Counted from the first letter of the stretch, positions 6,142-14,183 are shown. The stretch is DNA of 27,960 nt from JBOGJI01 sp050747865 (GCA_050747865.1 JBOGJI010000124.1:1-27960), one strand, 5' to 3'. The notes: generated by a model from the letters alone, not told the origin. Numbers and translations: made by a program.

Positions 6142-7128
6142 GTGCGTTATGAGCGTTTCGTCGAGCTCCGGCGACCGGTCTGGGAGCGCTTCGAGGCCGG
6201 GCTCGAGCACTTCCGGACGGTCGGTCGGCGAGCCGGCGGCCGGCGCGGCGCGCTCGACTACGGGGAGCTCGAGCGCCTGGCCGCGGACTACCGCGCGGTG
6301 CTGCACGACCACGCCATCGCCGCCGCCCGCTTCGCCGGCACCGCGGTAGCGGAACGCCTGGCGCGGCTGGCGGTCGACGGCACGCACCTGCTGACCGTGT
6401 CTCCCGCTCCGCGTGACAGAGCGGGTCTGGTGGGCCGCGCGCTGACGCGTTTTGCGGACAGTTTCCGGCGGCAGCGGCGGGAGATCCTGCTGGCGGCGGG
6501 CGTCTTCCTCGTCACCGCGTTCGTTGGTCTCGGTCTGGTGACCCTGCAGCCGGGCCTGATCTCCGTCCTCGTCGGTCCGCAAGCGGTCGCCGAGCTCGAG
6601 GAGGGGACCTTGTGGACCGAGTCGCTCACCCGAACGACGCCGGCCTCTGTGACCTCTTCGCACATCGCCACCAACAACCTCTCCGTGGCCCTGACGGCCT
6701 GGGCCGGCGGCGCGCTGGCCGGCATCTGGACGTTCTGGGCGCTGCTATTCAACGGCTTCCACCTCGGCGGCATCGTCGCCGTGACGCTGCACTACGGGGT
6801 GGCGGGGAAGCTGTTCGATTTCGTCGCCGCCCACGGGCCGCTAGAGCTGACGCTGATCGTGGTGTGCGCCGGCGCCGGCTTGACCCTGGCGCGTGCGCTC
6901 GTCGCCGCCACCGATCGGCCCCGCGCCGTCGAGCTGCGGCAGGCCGGCAAGGAGTCGCTGATCCTGGTGGTCGGCTGTCTGCCCTGGTTCGTGCTCTTGG
7001 CGCTGGTCGAGGGCCTGGTCTCCCCGGAGCCGGCCGTTCCGGTCGGGATCAAGGCGCTGGTCGGCTTCGGCCTGTGGAGCGCGTTTCTCGTCGTCGCTCT
7101 CGGTCCCCGGCCGCAGAAGGAGTCGTAG
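6142..7128 (+). CDS. SpoIIM/DUF95-family membrane protein
   Basis: 328 residues from GTG 6142, two bases after the RDD stop, with GGAGGGG upstream. The first 110 residues are helical and charged (RYERFVELRRPVWERFEAGL, then YRAVLHDHAIA). Membrane segments follow: around 115-135, and several from 185 onward (NLSVALTAWAGGALAGIWTF, NGFHLGGIVAVTLHYGV). The conserved N-N-L-x-V-A-L and F-N-G-x-x-L-G-G motifs are typical of the SpoIIM/DUF95 family. The family name comes from sporulation engulfment in Firmicutes, but in non-sporulating bacteria these proteins occur with RDD, MoxR and DUF58, as here. A role in envelope organisation or membrane-protein complex assembly is an inference. Confidence 0.85.
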   Translation: MRYERFVELRRPVWERFEAGLEHFRTVGRRAGGRRGALDYGELERLAADYRAVLHDHAIAAARFAGTAVAERLARLAVDGTHLLTVSPAPRDRAGLVGRALTRFADSFRRQRREILLAAGVFLVTAFVGLGLVTLQPGLISVLVGPQAVAELEEGTLWTESLTRTTPASVTSSHIATNNLSVALTAWAGGALAGIWTFWALLFNGFHLGGIVAVTLHYGVAGKLFDFVAAHGPLELTLIVVCAGAGLTLARALVAATDRPRAVELRQAGKESLILVVGCLPWFVLLALVEGLVSPEPAVPVGIKALVGFGLWSAFLVVALGPRPQKES

Positions 7129-8046
7129 ATGATGGATCGACCGCTCGATCTCAAGCCTCTGCCCTTCACCGTCCTGCTCGACGAAGGGGTGCGGCTCTTC
7201 CGCCGGCACTTCCGGCGCACCTATCTGCCCGTGGCGCTGCCCATGGCGCTCGGACAGCTCATCTACTGGATTCTGTACGCGATCTGGATGAAGCGCATGT
7301 TCGGGCTCGGCACGGCCGGCGAGGTCTCCGAGCCCACGATGTGGGCATTCCTCGGTGCGGGCTTCGGAGTCGGCTGCGTCGGTACGGTGCTGATCTTGGC
7401 GCTCCATTTCTTCTCCTATAGCGCGCTGGGCAAGCTGGCGATCGACGCCGTGGTGACCGGCGAGCCGGCGGCGCGTACCGCTTGGAGGTTTGCCTTCCGG
7501 CTGCCGGTGATCGGCACGCAGCTGCTCACCTGGCTGCTTGTCGGGTTGTCGGTCTTGGCCTGCTGCGTCGGGTGGATCTACGCCGTGCCGGCGTTGAGCA
7601 TGGTGCTGCCCGTCATGTCGGAGGAGAGGCGGTTCGGCGGCGCGGCGTTGTCGCGCAGCCACGAGCTCGCCCGCTACAACCCGGAGCGACGCTTCTTCGG
7701 CGTCCCGATGGTGCGCATCCTCATCCTCCTGGTGGTCGCCCTCGTCCTCTCCTGGGCGCTGACGTTCGCCTTTCAGCTCCCCGTCACCATCGTGCAGCAG
7801 TGGCAACTCGCGCGTGCCGCGGTGGAGGGCGGCGAGGAGATGGTGATGCCGACCGTCGCGCTCTGGCTCTACGTCCCGGCCGGCGTCCTGGGCAGCCTGG
7901 CGCAGACCGCCGTGCAGCTCTACGCCTTCCTCGGCGTCTCCCTCCTCTTTGTCGACACGCGCAAGCGTAAGGAGGCTCCCGACCTCGAGTCGGCGCTGTC
8001 GGCGCTGGAGTCGGCGATGGCGCCGGATGCGCCGGAGGGCGTGTGA
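7129..8046 (+). CDS. Multispan membrane protein of the MoxR/DUF58 operon
   Basis: 305 residues, starting immediately after the SpoIIM stop; the first two codons are both ATG, so the start may be 7129 or 7132. It begins with a soluble LPFTVLLDEGVRLFRRHF helix, which resembles the start of DUF4013/glycerophosphodiester-phosphodiesterase-type membrane domains. About six hydrophobic segments follow, with a central cytoplasmic-looking loop ending in SRSHELARYNPERRFFGV. Length and placement match the variable membrane component often found between SpoIIM and DUF4129 genes. I cannot assign a biochemical role. The end overlaps the next GTG by four bases. Confidence 0.75.
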   Translation: MMDRPLDLKPLPFTVLLDEGVRLFRRHFRRTYLPVALPMALGQLIYWILYAIWMKRMFGLGTAGEVSEPTMWAFLGAGFGVGCVGTVLILALHFFSYSALGKLAIDAVVTGEPAARTAWRFAFRLPVIGTQLLTWLLVGLSVLACCVGWIYAVPALSMVLPVMSEERRFGGAALSRSHELARYNPERRFFGVPMVRILILLVVALVLSWALTFAFQLPVTIVQQWQLARAAVEGGEEMVMPTVALWLYVPAGVLGSLAQTAVQLYAFLGVSLLFVDTRKRKEAPDLESALSALESAMAPDAPEGV

Positions 8047-8690
8047 GCCGCTGCGCCGGCTTCCTCCTTCTCCTGCTCGTGGCGACTCCCGTGATGGTCG
8101 GGGCGCAGGAGGCGTCGGACGCCGAGCTGGTGGAGAGAGTCCTGGCCGAGACCCGCGTCGAGGAACGGCCCGCGCGGCCGAGCCTCGGCGACTACTTGCG
8201 CCACGTCTTCGTCAGCTCGTTGGCGACGCCCACCGCGCGCTCTTCGGTCGGGCTGCTGGAGCGAGTCCTGGGGATCGGGTTGCGGGTCCTCGCCGGTCTG
8301 GCCGGGGTCGCCGTCCTCTGGCTGCTCTGGATCGTGTTGCGCTCGCGGCGCGGCCGCGCGCCCGCGCCCGCCGCCGATCCCGCGTGGGTCATCGATGTTC
8401 CCGCTGTCGCGGCGAAGTCGGCCGCCGAGTGGCGGGACGAGATCGAAGCCTGCCTCGCCGCGGCGGACCTCGCCGGCGCCCTCAAGGCGTCCTGGTGGTG
8501 GATCGCCACCATCGCCGCCGAGGAAGACGCTCAATCCTCCTGGACGACCGACGACGCGGCGCGGTTCGCGCGCCATCCGGGCGTCCGAGCCCTGCTGTGC
8601 CGCCTCGACCGCATGGCGTTCGGTCTCGTCCGTCCCGACGGCGAGCAGATCCGCTCCATCCTGAACGACGCCGGTCGCCTGTTCGCATGA
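8043..8690 (+). CDS. DUF4129-domain membrane protein
   Basis: 215 residues from GTG 8043 (GTGA overlap). A signal peptide is clear (CAGFLLLLLVATPVMVGAQ, likely cleaved after AQ or nearby). There is one internal membrane segment around residues 75-100 (LGIGLRVLAGLAGVAVLWLL), then a cytoplasmic domain. That domain has the DUF4129 layout: an acidic helix pair, W/T-T-D-D-A, R-H-P-G-V-R-A-L-L and a final RSILNDAGRLFA. DUF4129 domains are commonly fused to transglutaminase-like proteins or encoded beside MoxR and DUF58, suggesting a shared envelope or protein-maturation function. The stop overlaps the next ATG. Confidence 0.8.
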   Translation: MSRCAGFLLLLLVATPVMVGAQEASDAELVERVLAETRVEERPARPSLGDYLRHVFVSSLATPTARSSVGLLERVLGIGLRVLAGLAGVAVLWLLWIVLRSRRGRAPAPAADPAWVIDVPAVAAKSAAEWRDEIEACLAAADLAGALKASWWWIATIAAEEDAQSSWTTDDAARFARHPGVRALLCRLDRMAFGLVRPDGEQIRSILNDAGRLFA

Positions 8691-9775
8691 GCCGCAAGGT
8701 TCTGTGGCTCTTCGCTCTCGCCGCCGCCGTCCTGGTGGCCGTCGTCGCCCTGCTCGGGGGCGGCGGCCTGCCGGTCACGGCGCGCAGCAGCCTGGCCGCC
8801 GGGGCCGAAGGGTGGCTCGCCGCGCGCCGCTATCTGGAGGCGCGGGGAGCCCGCGCCGAGGTGCTGCGCGAGCCGCTGGATCGCGCCGCCCGTCCCGGAG
8901 TCCTGGTGACCGTGTCCCCATGGCTGCCGCCGGCCCGGGACGGCCTGCCCGGGATCCGCCGCCACCTGCGGCTCGGCGGCACCGTGGTCGTGGGCTACAG
9001 CGGCGACTCGTGGTCGCCGTCCGAGGTCGAGCTGCTCGACGACCTCGGAGTGGAGCTCGCGCCGGTGCAGGGGGCGCTGCCGCTGTCGCCGTTTCGTTGG
9101 TGGGAGGCCACCTCCGCAGAGCTGCGACTCGAGCCGCGAGGTGCCGTCGAGGGCCGAGCTCTGATCGTGGGCGAGCCGCGGATGGCGCCGCGACCGCCTG
9201 CCGGCGCGGAGATCCTCTTTGCCGATCGCGCGCGCCGCGTTGCGGTGTTCGAGATGCGGCCGGCCGCGGGCGGGCGGCTGACGTTCGTCCCCGCCGAAGC
9301 GCTGAGCAACGGCCGCCTGCGCACCAACGCGGGACTGCTCGACATCCTGATCGCGCGCTACGGCCGCCGCTGGTCCTTCGACGAATATCATCACGGTCTG
9401 CGGCCGGAGGCCGCGTCCGAGCACGTGGAGCTGGGCTCCAGGCTGCAGGTGTTCGTCGCCCAGCTCCTCCTCGTCTACCTGGTGGGACTTTGGGCCCTGG
9501 CGAGACGATTCGGACCGGCCTGGCCGTCCCGCCGTGAGCGCGTGACCACCGCCTCCAGATTCCTCGTCGGTCTCGGCGCGCTGCATCACCGGCTGCGGCA
9601 CCATCGCGCCGCGGCGCAGCGGCTGCTGGCGGCGCGAGGCGAGCTGGACGCCCGCTGGTCGCCGTCGGCGGCGCTGGCGGCGCGAGCCGAGGCCGTCGAT
9701 TCGGGCGACGACCTGGTGGCTATCGCCGCCGAGCTCGCCGCGCAACGTATGGACGCGGGAGGGAGATCGACATGA
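8687..9775 (+). CDS. DUF4350-domain protein with N- and C-terminal membrane anchors
   Basis: 362 residues from ATG 8687 (ATGA overlap with the DUF4129 gene); the longer open frame upstream is a shadow. An N-terminal membrane segment (LWLFALAAAVLVAVVALLGG) is followed by an extracytoplasmic domain of Rossmann-like type (GAEGWLAARRYLEARGARAE, then RPGVLVTVSPWLPP and LRLGGTVVVGYSGD), as in DUF4350. YGRRWSFDEYHHGLRP and a second membrane segment (LQVFVAQLLLVYLVGLWALA) follow near residue 255. The C-terminal 90 residues are cytoplasmic and helical. DUF4350 proteins sit between DUF4129 and MoxR genes in many genomes; their substrate is unknown. The end overlaps moxR by four bases. Confidence 0.82.
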   Translation: MSRKVLWLFALAAAVLVAVVALLGGGGLPVTARSSLAAGAEGWLAARRYLEARGARAEVLREPLDRAARPGVLVTVSPWLPPARDGLPGIRRHLRLGGTVVVGYSGDSWSPSEVELLDDLGVELAPVQGALPLSPFRWWEATSAELRLEPRGAVEGRALIVGEPRMAPRPPAGAEILFADRARRVAVFEMRPAAGGRLTFVPAEALSNGRLRTNAGLLDILIARYGRRWSFDEYHHGLRPEAASEHVELGSRLQVFVAQLLLVYLVGLWALARRFGPAWPSRRERVTTASRFLVGLGALHHRLRHHRAAAQRLLAARGELDARWSPSAALAARAEAVDSGDDLVAIAAELAAQRMDAGGRST

Positions 9776-10749
9776 CGACGCAAGGACTCTCCTGGGAGCG
9801 GACCCATGAAGCCGTGGAGCGGCTCACCGCCTCGCTCGATGCCCAGCTCCTGGGCCAGCAGCAGACGGTGCGGCGCCTCGTGTCCGCCTATCTGGCCGGT
9901 GGCCACGTGCTGCTCGAGGGCGTGCCGGGGATCGGCAAGACCTTGCTGGCGCGCGCCTTCGCGCGGGCGCTAGGCCTGCCATTCCAGCGCGTGCAGTTCA
10001 CACCCGATCTGATGCCGGCGGACGTGATCGGGACCAGCGTCTTCTCGCCCGCCACCTCCCGGTTCGAGCTGCACCGGGGACCCGTGTTCACCAGTATCCT
10101 GATGGCCGACGAGCTCAATCGCACGCCGCCGAAGACCCAGTCGGCGCTGCTCGAGGCGATGCAGGAGCTGCAGGTGACGATCGACGGCAGCAGCCAGCCC
10201 CTGCCGCCGGAGTTCTTCGTCGTGGCGACCCTGAATCCGCTGGAGTTCGAGGGGGTCTATCCCTTGCCCGAGGCGCAGCTCGATCGCTTCCTGGTGCGCA
10301 TCCAGATGGCGCTTCCGGAGCCGCAGGACGAGCTGCGGATCTTCCAGGCGGCGGTGGCGGGCGAGATCGCCGGCTGGAGCGCGGCGGCGTCCGAGCCGCC
10401 GCAGCCCGTGGTGACGCCCGATGAGGCTCGAGGGCTGCGCGAGGTCTCGCGCCGGATCCACGTGCGCCTCGACCTGCTCGAGTACCTGGGATCCCTGGCG
10501 CAGGCGGTGCGCCGCTCGCCGCACGTGGAGCTGGGGGTGAGCCCCCGGGGGGCGCTGGCGCTGCTCGAGGCGGCGCGCGGCGCCGCGGTGCTCGAGGGCC
10601 GGGAGTTCCTGGTCCCCGACGACCTGAAGGGCTCGATGGGTCCCTGCTGGGGCCACCGCCTGATTCTGACGGCCGAATCGGAGCTCGAGGGCCGGACGGC
10701 CGCAGGCGTCCTGCAGGAGGTGGCGGCGGCGGTGCCGGCGCCCCACTGA
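9772..10749 (+). CDS. MoxR-family AAA+ ATPase
   Basis: 325 residues from ATG 9772 (ATGA overlap). Walker A is GVPGIGKT at residues 50-57. Walker B is ILMADELNRTPPKTQSALLE, with the Asp-Glu followed by the Asn-Arg of MoxR proteins. Sensor 1 lies in FFVVATLNPLEFEGVYPLPE, and LDRFLVRI carries the family arginine. A C-terminal helical lid follows (SPRGALALLEAARGAAVLEGR, sensor-2 region). MoxR ATPases act as chaperones that mature or load partner proteins, generally with a von Willebrand A-domain protein encoded next door. Here that is the DUF58 protein. The last base of its stop is the first base of the next ATG. Confidence 0.94.
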   Translation: MTTQGLSWERTHEAVERLTASLDAQLLGQQQTVRRLVSAYLAGGHVLLEGVPGIGKTLLARAFARALGLPFQRVQFTPDLMPADVIGTSVFSPATSRFELHRGPVFTSILMADELNRTPPKTQSALLEAMQELQVTIDGSSQPLPPEFFVVATLNPLEFEGVYPLPEAQLDRFLVRIQMALPEPQDELRIFQAAVAGEIAGWSAAASEPPQPVVTPDEARGLREVSRRIHVRLDLLEYLGSLAQAVRRSPHVELGVSPRGALALLEAARGAAVLEGREFLVPDDLKGSMGPCWGHRLILTAESELEGRTAAGVLQEVAAAVPAPH

Positions 10750-12095
10750 TGCCCACTCCGCGCCTGCTCGTCTGGCTGGGTGTAGCGGCCTTCCTGACCG
10801 CCGCCGGCGTCGTGCTGCCGGCGGCGACGATCGCCGGGCTGGGTCTGGACGTCGCGCTGGCGCTCGGCTTCGTCGTCGACCTGCTGCGCGCCCGGCGCAT
10901 CGAGGTCACGGCCGAGCGCCGCTGGCCGCCGCTGCTGGTGCAGGGGGAGCCGGCGGAAGTGGCGGTGACCGCGTCCGTCCCCCGCTCCCCCCGGCCCGTC
11001 GAGGTGACGCTGCGCGAGGCGCTGGCCCCCGAGCTGGCGGCCGCGCCGTTGCGCACCCGCCTGCGCCTGCCGTCTCGCCGGGGACAGACCTGGTCGTACC
11101 GCCTCTGTCCGCAACAGCGCGGAGAGCATCCGATCGGCCCGCTCGATGCGCGCGTCCACGGCCCCTGGGGCCTGGCCATGGCGCACCGCCGGCTGCTGCC
11201 GCCCGAGACCTGCCGGGTCTATCCGCAGGTGCGCTGGGGCGGCCGGGTGGGGAGGCTCCTGGCTCTCGCGCATCGCCACGAGCTGGGGGTCAACCCGTTG
11301 CGCCAGGAAGGTGTCGGGGACGAACTCTACGGTCTGCGGCCGTATCGCCCCGGGGATCCGCTGACCCGCATCCACTGGAAGGCCACGGCCCGGCACGGCC
11401 GCCTGATCAGCCGCGAGGAGACCTGGGAGCTGGGCGCCAGTCTCGTCATCCTGCTCGATTGCTCGCGCGCCATGTCGGGCACCGATGAGGGCCGCAGCAA
11501 GCTCGACGTCGCCCTGGCGACGGCGCTGGCCCTGACCCGCCTCGCCGGCGGCCGGGGCGATCGCGTCGCCCTGGTCGCCTTCTCCGATCGCATCGAGCGC
11601 AGCCTCCGTGTGCCCCGCACCGGCAAGGGGATCTCCCAGGCCTATACCGCCCTCTTCGGCCTCCAGGCGACGCTGCGCGAGCCCGCCTACGAGCTTGCGG
11701 TGGAGGCCGCCTGCGATCTCGAGTCGCGCGGCGCCACGGTGGTGATCTTCACCTCGGTCTCCGACCTCGCCGCCACCGAGACCCTAAACACGGCGCTGAA
11801 ACGACTCTCCCGCCGTCACCGCACCCTGCTCGTCAACCTGGAGGACGCGGAGCTGCGGCGCCTCGCAGAATCGGTGCCCGCGACGCCGGAAGCGGCCTTC
11901 GCCCAGCTCGCCAGCCTCGAGATCCGTCTCGCCAACCGTCGGCTCGCCCGCCGCCTGCAGCGCGTCGGCGTCCACGTCGTCTCCTGCCCCTCCGACCGAC
12001 TGGCCCTCGAGACCTTCAACGCCTACCTCGAGCTCGTCCTGCGCGCCCCGATGCACGGCGGCGCGGTCAGACTCGGCCTCCGCGTGCCCGCGTGA
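10749..12095 (+). CDS. DUF58/von Willebrand A-like partner of MoxR
   Basis: 448 residues, one base of overlap with moxR. Two hydrophobic segments at the N terminus (about 5-45) anchor it, followed by an extracytoplasmic or cytoplasmic beta domain. The DUF58 signature is GDELYGLRPYRPGDPLTRIH, then WKATARHGRLISREE. A vWA-like domain begins at SLVILLDCSRAMSG. Its metal-site motif D-x-S-x-S reads D237-C-S239-R-A241, so the second serine is alanine. The family usually works with MoxR; the membrane anchor suggests action at the inner face of the membrane. The protein is somewhat long for DUF58, with an extra helical C-terminal part (ATPEAAFAQLASLEIRLANR) of unknown use. This is the last gene of the zero-gap run. 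Confidence 0.9.
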   Translation: MPTPRLLVWLGVAAFLTAAGVVLPAATIAGLGLDVALALGFVVDLLRARRIEVTAERRWPPLLVQGEPAEVAVTASVPRSPRPVEVTLREALAPELAAAPLRTRLRLPSRRGQTWSYRLCPQQRGEHPIGPLDARVHGPWGLAMAHRRLLPPETCRVYPQVRWGGRVGRLLALAHRHELGVNPLRQEGVGDELYGLRPYRPGDPLTRIHWKATARHGRLISREETWELGASLVILLDCSRAMSGTDEGRSKLDVALATALALTRLAGGRGDRVALVAFSDRIERSLRVPRTGKGISQAYTALFGLQATLREPAYELAVEAACDLESRGATVVIFTSVSDLAATETLNTALKRLSRRHRTLLVNLEDAELRRLAESVPATPEAAFAQLASLEIRLANRRLARRLQRVGVHVVSCPSDRLALETFNAYLELVLRAPMHGGAVRLGLRVPA

Positions 12096-12158
12096 GCCAT
12101 GGGGGACGACCTCGAATCTGGAACCAATTTCCGCGCTTGCGAGTCAGATCTCAACGAG

Positions 12159-12884
12159 ATGAGGGGCTTGGGTTGGCGGTCATGGTGCCCATGTGTCGTG
12201 GTCCTTTCCTGGCAGCTCGTCCTCGCAGCGTGCGGCGACACGCCGCGAGTACCAGCGAACATTCGGCCGCAGACCGAAGCAGCGCGGCAGCATCTCTGGG
12301 CGGAATGGCAGAGCCTGGACGCGCGGGCGCGGCAGGTGGCCATGCTGGAGGCCGCCGACCCCTCCGCAGCCTACGAACTGCAATCCCGATCGGTCAGCAC
12401 GGAGCGCCGGGAGTTCCGGCGCCGGCACCGCATGTCGCGGAGGGCGTTCGACCGATTGCTGGTGGAGGGAGCTGCGAAGGACTGGCTCCGGTCGAAATAC
12501 TGCCAGGTCGATCCCGACGCGGTCTACATGGTCTGCTCCCACGCTTTGGGGCCGGTACCTCTGGCACCGATCGAAGCACGCTACACCCCGACGGCGTGCC
12601 AGGCGAAGGTGGAGGGAGTGGTGATCCTTCAGCTTGTCGTGGGGCCGGAAGGTGTGCGCCGGGTCAAGGTCCTGAAGGGACTGCCGGCAGGCCTCGACGA
12701 GGAGGCCGTACGCGCGGCAGAACGCACGACATGGCTACCAGCGCTCGTCTGTGGCCAGCCCGCAACCGTGGCATACGTCATAACGGTCCCCTACACCCTG
12801 CTGTCCAACTGTAGGGGAAAGGCGCTTCGCCAACCCCACTTTGTGAGTCGCGACGATCCTGTGCCAGGGAACCAGCACAGGTGA
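12159..12884 (+). CDS. Lipoprotein with a TonB C-terminal-like domain
   Basis: 241 residues from ATG 12159; an alternative ATG at 12099, just after the DUF58 stop, would add 20 residues before the signal peptide. A lipoprotein signal is visible: hydrophobic CVVVLSWQLVLAACGD with lipobox L-A-A-C and C25 as the acylated residue. The middle region is helical and charged (WQSLDARARQVAMLEAAD; RRRHRMSRRAFDRLL). The C-terminal 90 residues (YTPTACQAKVEGVVILQLVV, then KVLKGLPAGLDEEAVRAAER and TVAYVITVPYTL) have the periplasmic TonB C-terminal fold pattern with two extra cysteines. A TonB-like domain on a lipoprotein lacks the usual inner-membrane anchor and proline spacer, so energy transduction is doubtful. 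It may be a scaffold in the periplasm. Confidence 0.68.
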   Translation: MRGLGWRSWCPCVVVLSWQLVLAACGDTPRVPANIRPQTEAARQHLWAEWQSLDARARQVAMLEAADPSAAYELQSRSVSTERREFRRRHRMSRRAFDRLLVEGAAKDWLRSKYCQVDPDAVYMVCSHALGPVPLAPIEARYTPTACQAKVEGVVILQLVVGPEGVRRVKVLKGLPAGLDEEAVRAAERTTWLPALVCGQPATVAYVITVPYTLLSNCRGKALRQPHFVSRDDPVPGNQHR

Positions 12885-12900
12885 CGCGGGGGGACAGGGG

Positions 12901-12920
12901 CGCGGGAAGTCCCACCCGCG
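12901..12920. other. GC hairpin after the lipoprotein gene
   Basis: CGCGGG (12901-12906) and CCCGCG (12915-12920) form a perfect 6-bp stem around an 8-base loop, 16 bases after the stop codon. No T run follows, so it is only a possible transcript end or stabiliser. Confidence 0.3.
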
Positions 12921-13040
12921 GCCTGAGGAAGACCAATAGGCGGAACCTTGACTCCTTGGAATCAATTGAGTTTCTCCAGGTAGTCGGGTCGTTCGTTGCC
13001 GGTCAATGTGGCAGGATCGCGGAAATCCCTTCGGCGACCG

Positions 13041-13072
13041 ACCGGGGTTCGGCGCGCGCCGAGGGCCGGTTC
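13041..13072. promoter_or_regulatory. Interrupted palindrome upstream of the amidase gene
   Basis: The core TCGGCGCGCGCCGA (13049-13062) is a perfect 14-bp palindrome. It is flanked by ACCGG (13041-13045) and CCGGT (13068-13072), which also pair, with a 3-base internal mismatch on each side. It lies 37 bases before the amidase ATG and could be an operator or a hairpin in the 5' leader. TTGACT (12948-12953) upstream could be a -35 box, but I see no good -10. Confidence 0.4.
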
Positions 13073-13109
13073 GGGAGCCGTACAACGTCTCTCAGAGGAG
13101 GAGGCCACC

Positions 13110-14108
13110 ATGCCGCGAGCTCTGTTCTTGATCTCGAGTTGGATCCTGGCAATGCCAGCGTGGGCCGCAACGCATCGGCTCGAGCCGACGGTGGGGCATC
13201 CGACCTTTGCGGTGCGGCCGCCGATCCTCACCGTCCAGCCCGGCGACACGCTGGAGAGCGAGACGCTGTGGGGGGAGTGGTACGAGCGGGAGGGCGGCGA
13301 CTGGCCGGGCGAGGTCGGTCCGATCGCCATTGCCGGCGCCGAGCCGGGCGACACGCTGGTGATCGAGATCCTGAAGGTCCGGCCCAACCGCGACACCGCG
13401 GTCTCGACGCAAGGCGGCACCTTCGGCGCCCTGGTGCCCGACTACGGGACGGCGATGCTCAACCAGCCCTACCCGCGCGGCCGCTACGTCTGGCAGCTCG
13501 ACCGCAAGGCGCTGACGGGCACGCTGGAGATCCCGGGAAGCACCATGGGATCGATCACCGTGCCGCTGGCCCCGATGCTCGGCCGCGTCGCCGTCGCCCC
13601 CGCCGGCGACGAGGCGTTCGGCGGGCTGTGGCCGGGCCGCTTCGGCGGCAACCTGGACACCTCGGACATCCGCGAGGGCGCGACGGTCTACTTGCCCGTC
13701 TTCCACGAAGGGGCGCTCTTCTACTTCGGGGACGGCCACGCCCTGCAGGGCGACGGCGAGGTCTGCGGCTCGGGTCTCGAGACCTCGATGGAGGTCGCCT
13801 TCCGCTTCGACCTCATCAAGGGGCAGGCCATCGACTGGCCGCGCCTGGAAGACGACGAGCACCTGATGGTCGCCGGCAGCGCCCGGCCGCTGACCGACGC
13901 GCTGCGCATCGCCTTCGTCGAGCTGATCGAGTGGCTGGTCGCCGACTACGGCTTCGCCGAGGCCGACGCGCTGCAGGTCGTCTCCCAGCTCGCCTCGGTG
14001 CAGGTCGCCAACATGGTCGACCCCATCTACACCGTGGTGGCGAGGTTCCCGAAGCGCTTCCTGCCGGAGCGCCAGGGCGCGGAGATCGCACCGACGAACG
14101 ACCCTTGA
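13110..14108 (+). CDS. Exported acetamidase/formamidase-family protein
   Basis: 332 residues from ATG 13110, preceded by a strong AGAGGAGGAGG; the frame runs back to 12996 but without a Shine-Dalgarno there. A Sec signal peptide is clear (MPRALFLISSWILAMPAWAA). The body matches the acetamidase/formamidase (FmdA/AmdA) family: VQPGDTLESET, AGAEPGDTLVIEILKVRP, GTFGALVPDY, and the metal-site region FYFGDGHALQGDGEVCGSGL. These enzymes hydrolyse formamide or acetamide to ammonia and the acid. Export to the periplasm is known for part of the family. A link to anthranilate metabolism (formamide release from formylkynurenine) is conceivable but unsupported. The following VapB promoter overlaps its stop codon. 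Confidence 0.87.
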   Translation: MPRALFLISSWILAMPAWAATHRLEPTVGHPTFAVRPPILTVQPGDTLESETLWGEWYEREGGDWPGEVGPIAIAGAEPGDTLVIEILKVRPNRDTAVSTQGGTFGALVPDYGTAMLNQPYPRGRYVWQLDRKALTGTLEIPGSTMGSITVPLAPMLGRVAVAPAGDEAFGGLWPGRFGGNLDTSDIREGATVYLPVFHEGALFYFGDGHALQGDGEVCGSGLETSMEVAFRFDLIKGQAIDWPRLEDDEHLMVAGSARPLTDALRIAFVELIEWLVADYGFAEADALQVVSQLASVQVANMVDPIYTVVARFPKRFLPERQGAEIAPTNDP

Positions 14109-14170
14109 CCTGTGAAGGAAGCAGCGTGTAACATCACGCAATCAGCGTGCAACACGTGATCCACGTGTAA
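14105..14170 (+). promoter_or_regulatory. Promoter and repeated operator of the VapBC module
   Basis: TTGACC (14105-14110), overlapping the amidase stop, and TAACAT (14129-14134) are spaced 18 bases. Three related elements of the form GTGYAA start at 14126, 14147 and 14165, that is about two helical turns apart; the first lies over the -10 box. GCGTG-N6-CACGC (14124-14139) and the palindromes CACGTG add dyad symmetry. This fits cooperative repression by the RHH antitoxin encoded at 14184. The site role is inferred. Confidence 0.55.
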
Positions 14171-14183
14171 TGAGCGGGAACCG

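Noticed and set aside
5530..6663. 377-codon minus-strand frame under RDD and SpoIIM
   Set aside because: Low-complexity Arg/Ser/Thr composition; the plus strand has clear membrane-protein families.
12881..14131. 416-codon plus frame overlapping the amidase
   Set aside because: No signal peptide or domain; the amidase frame has a strong Shine-Dalgarno and full family motifs.
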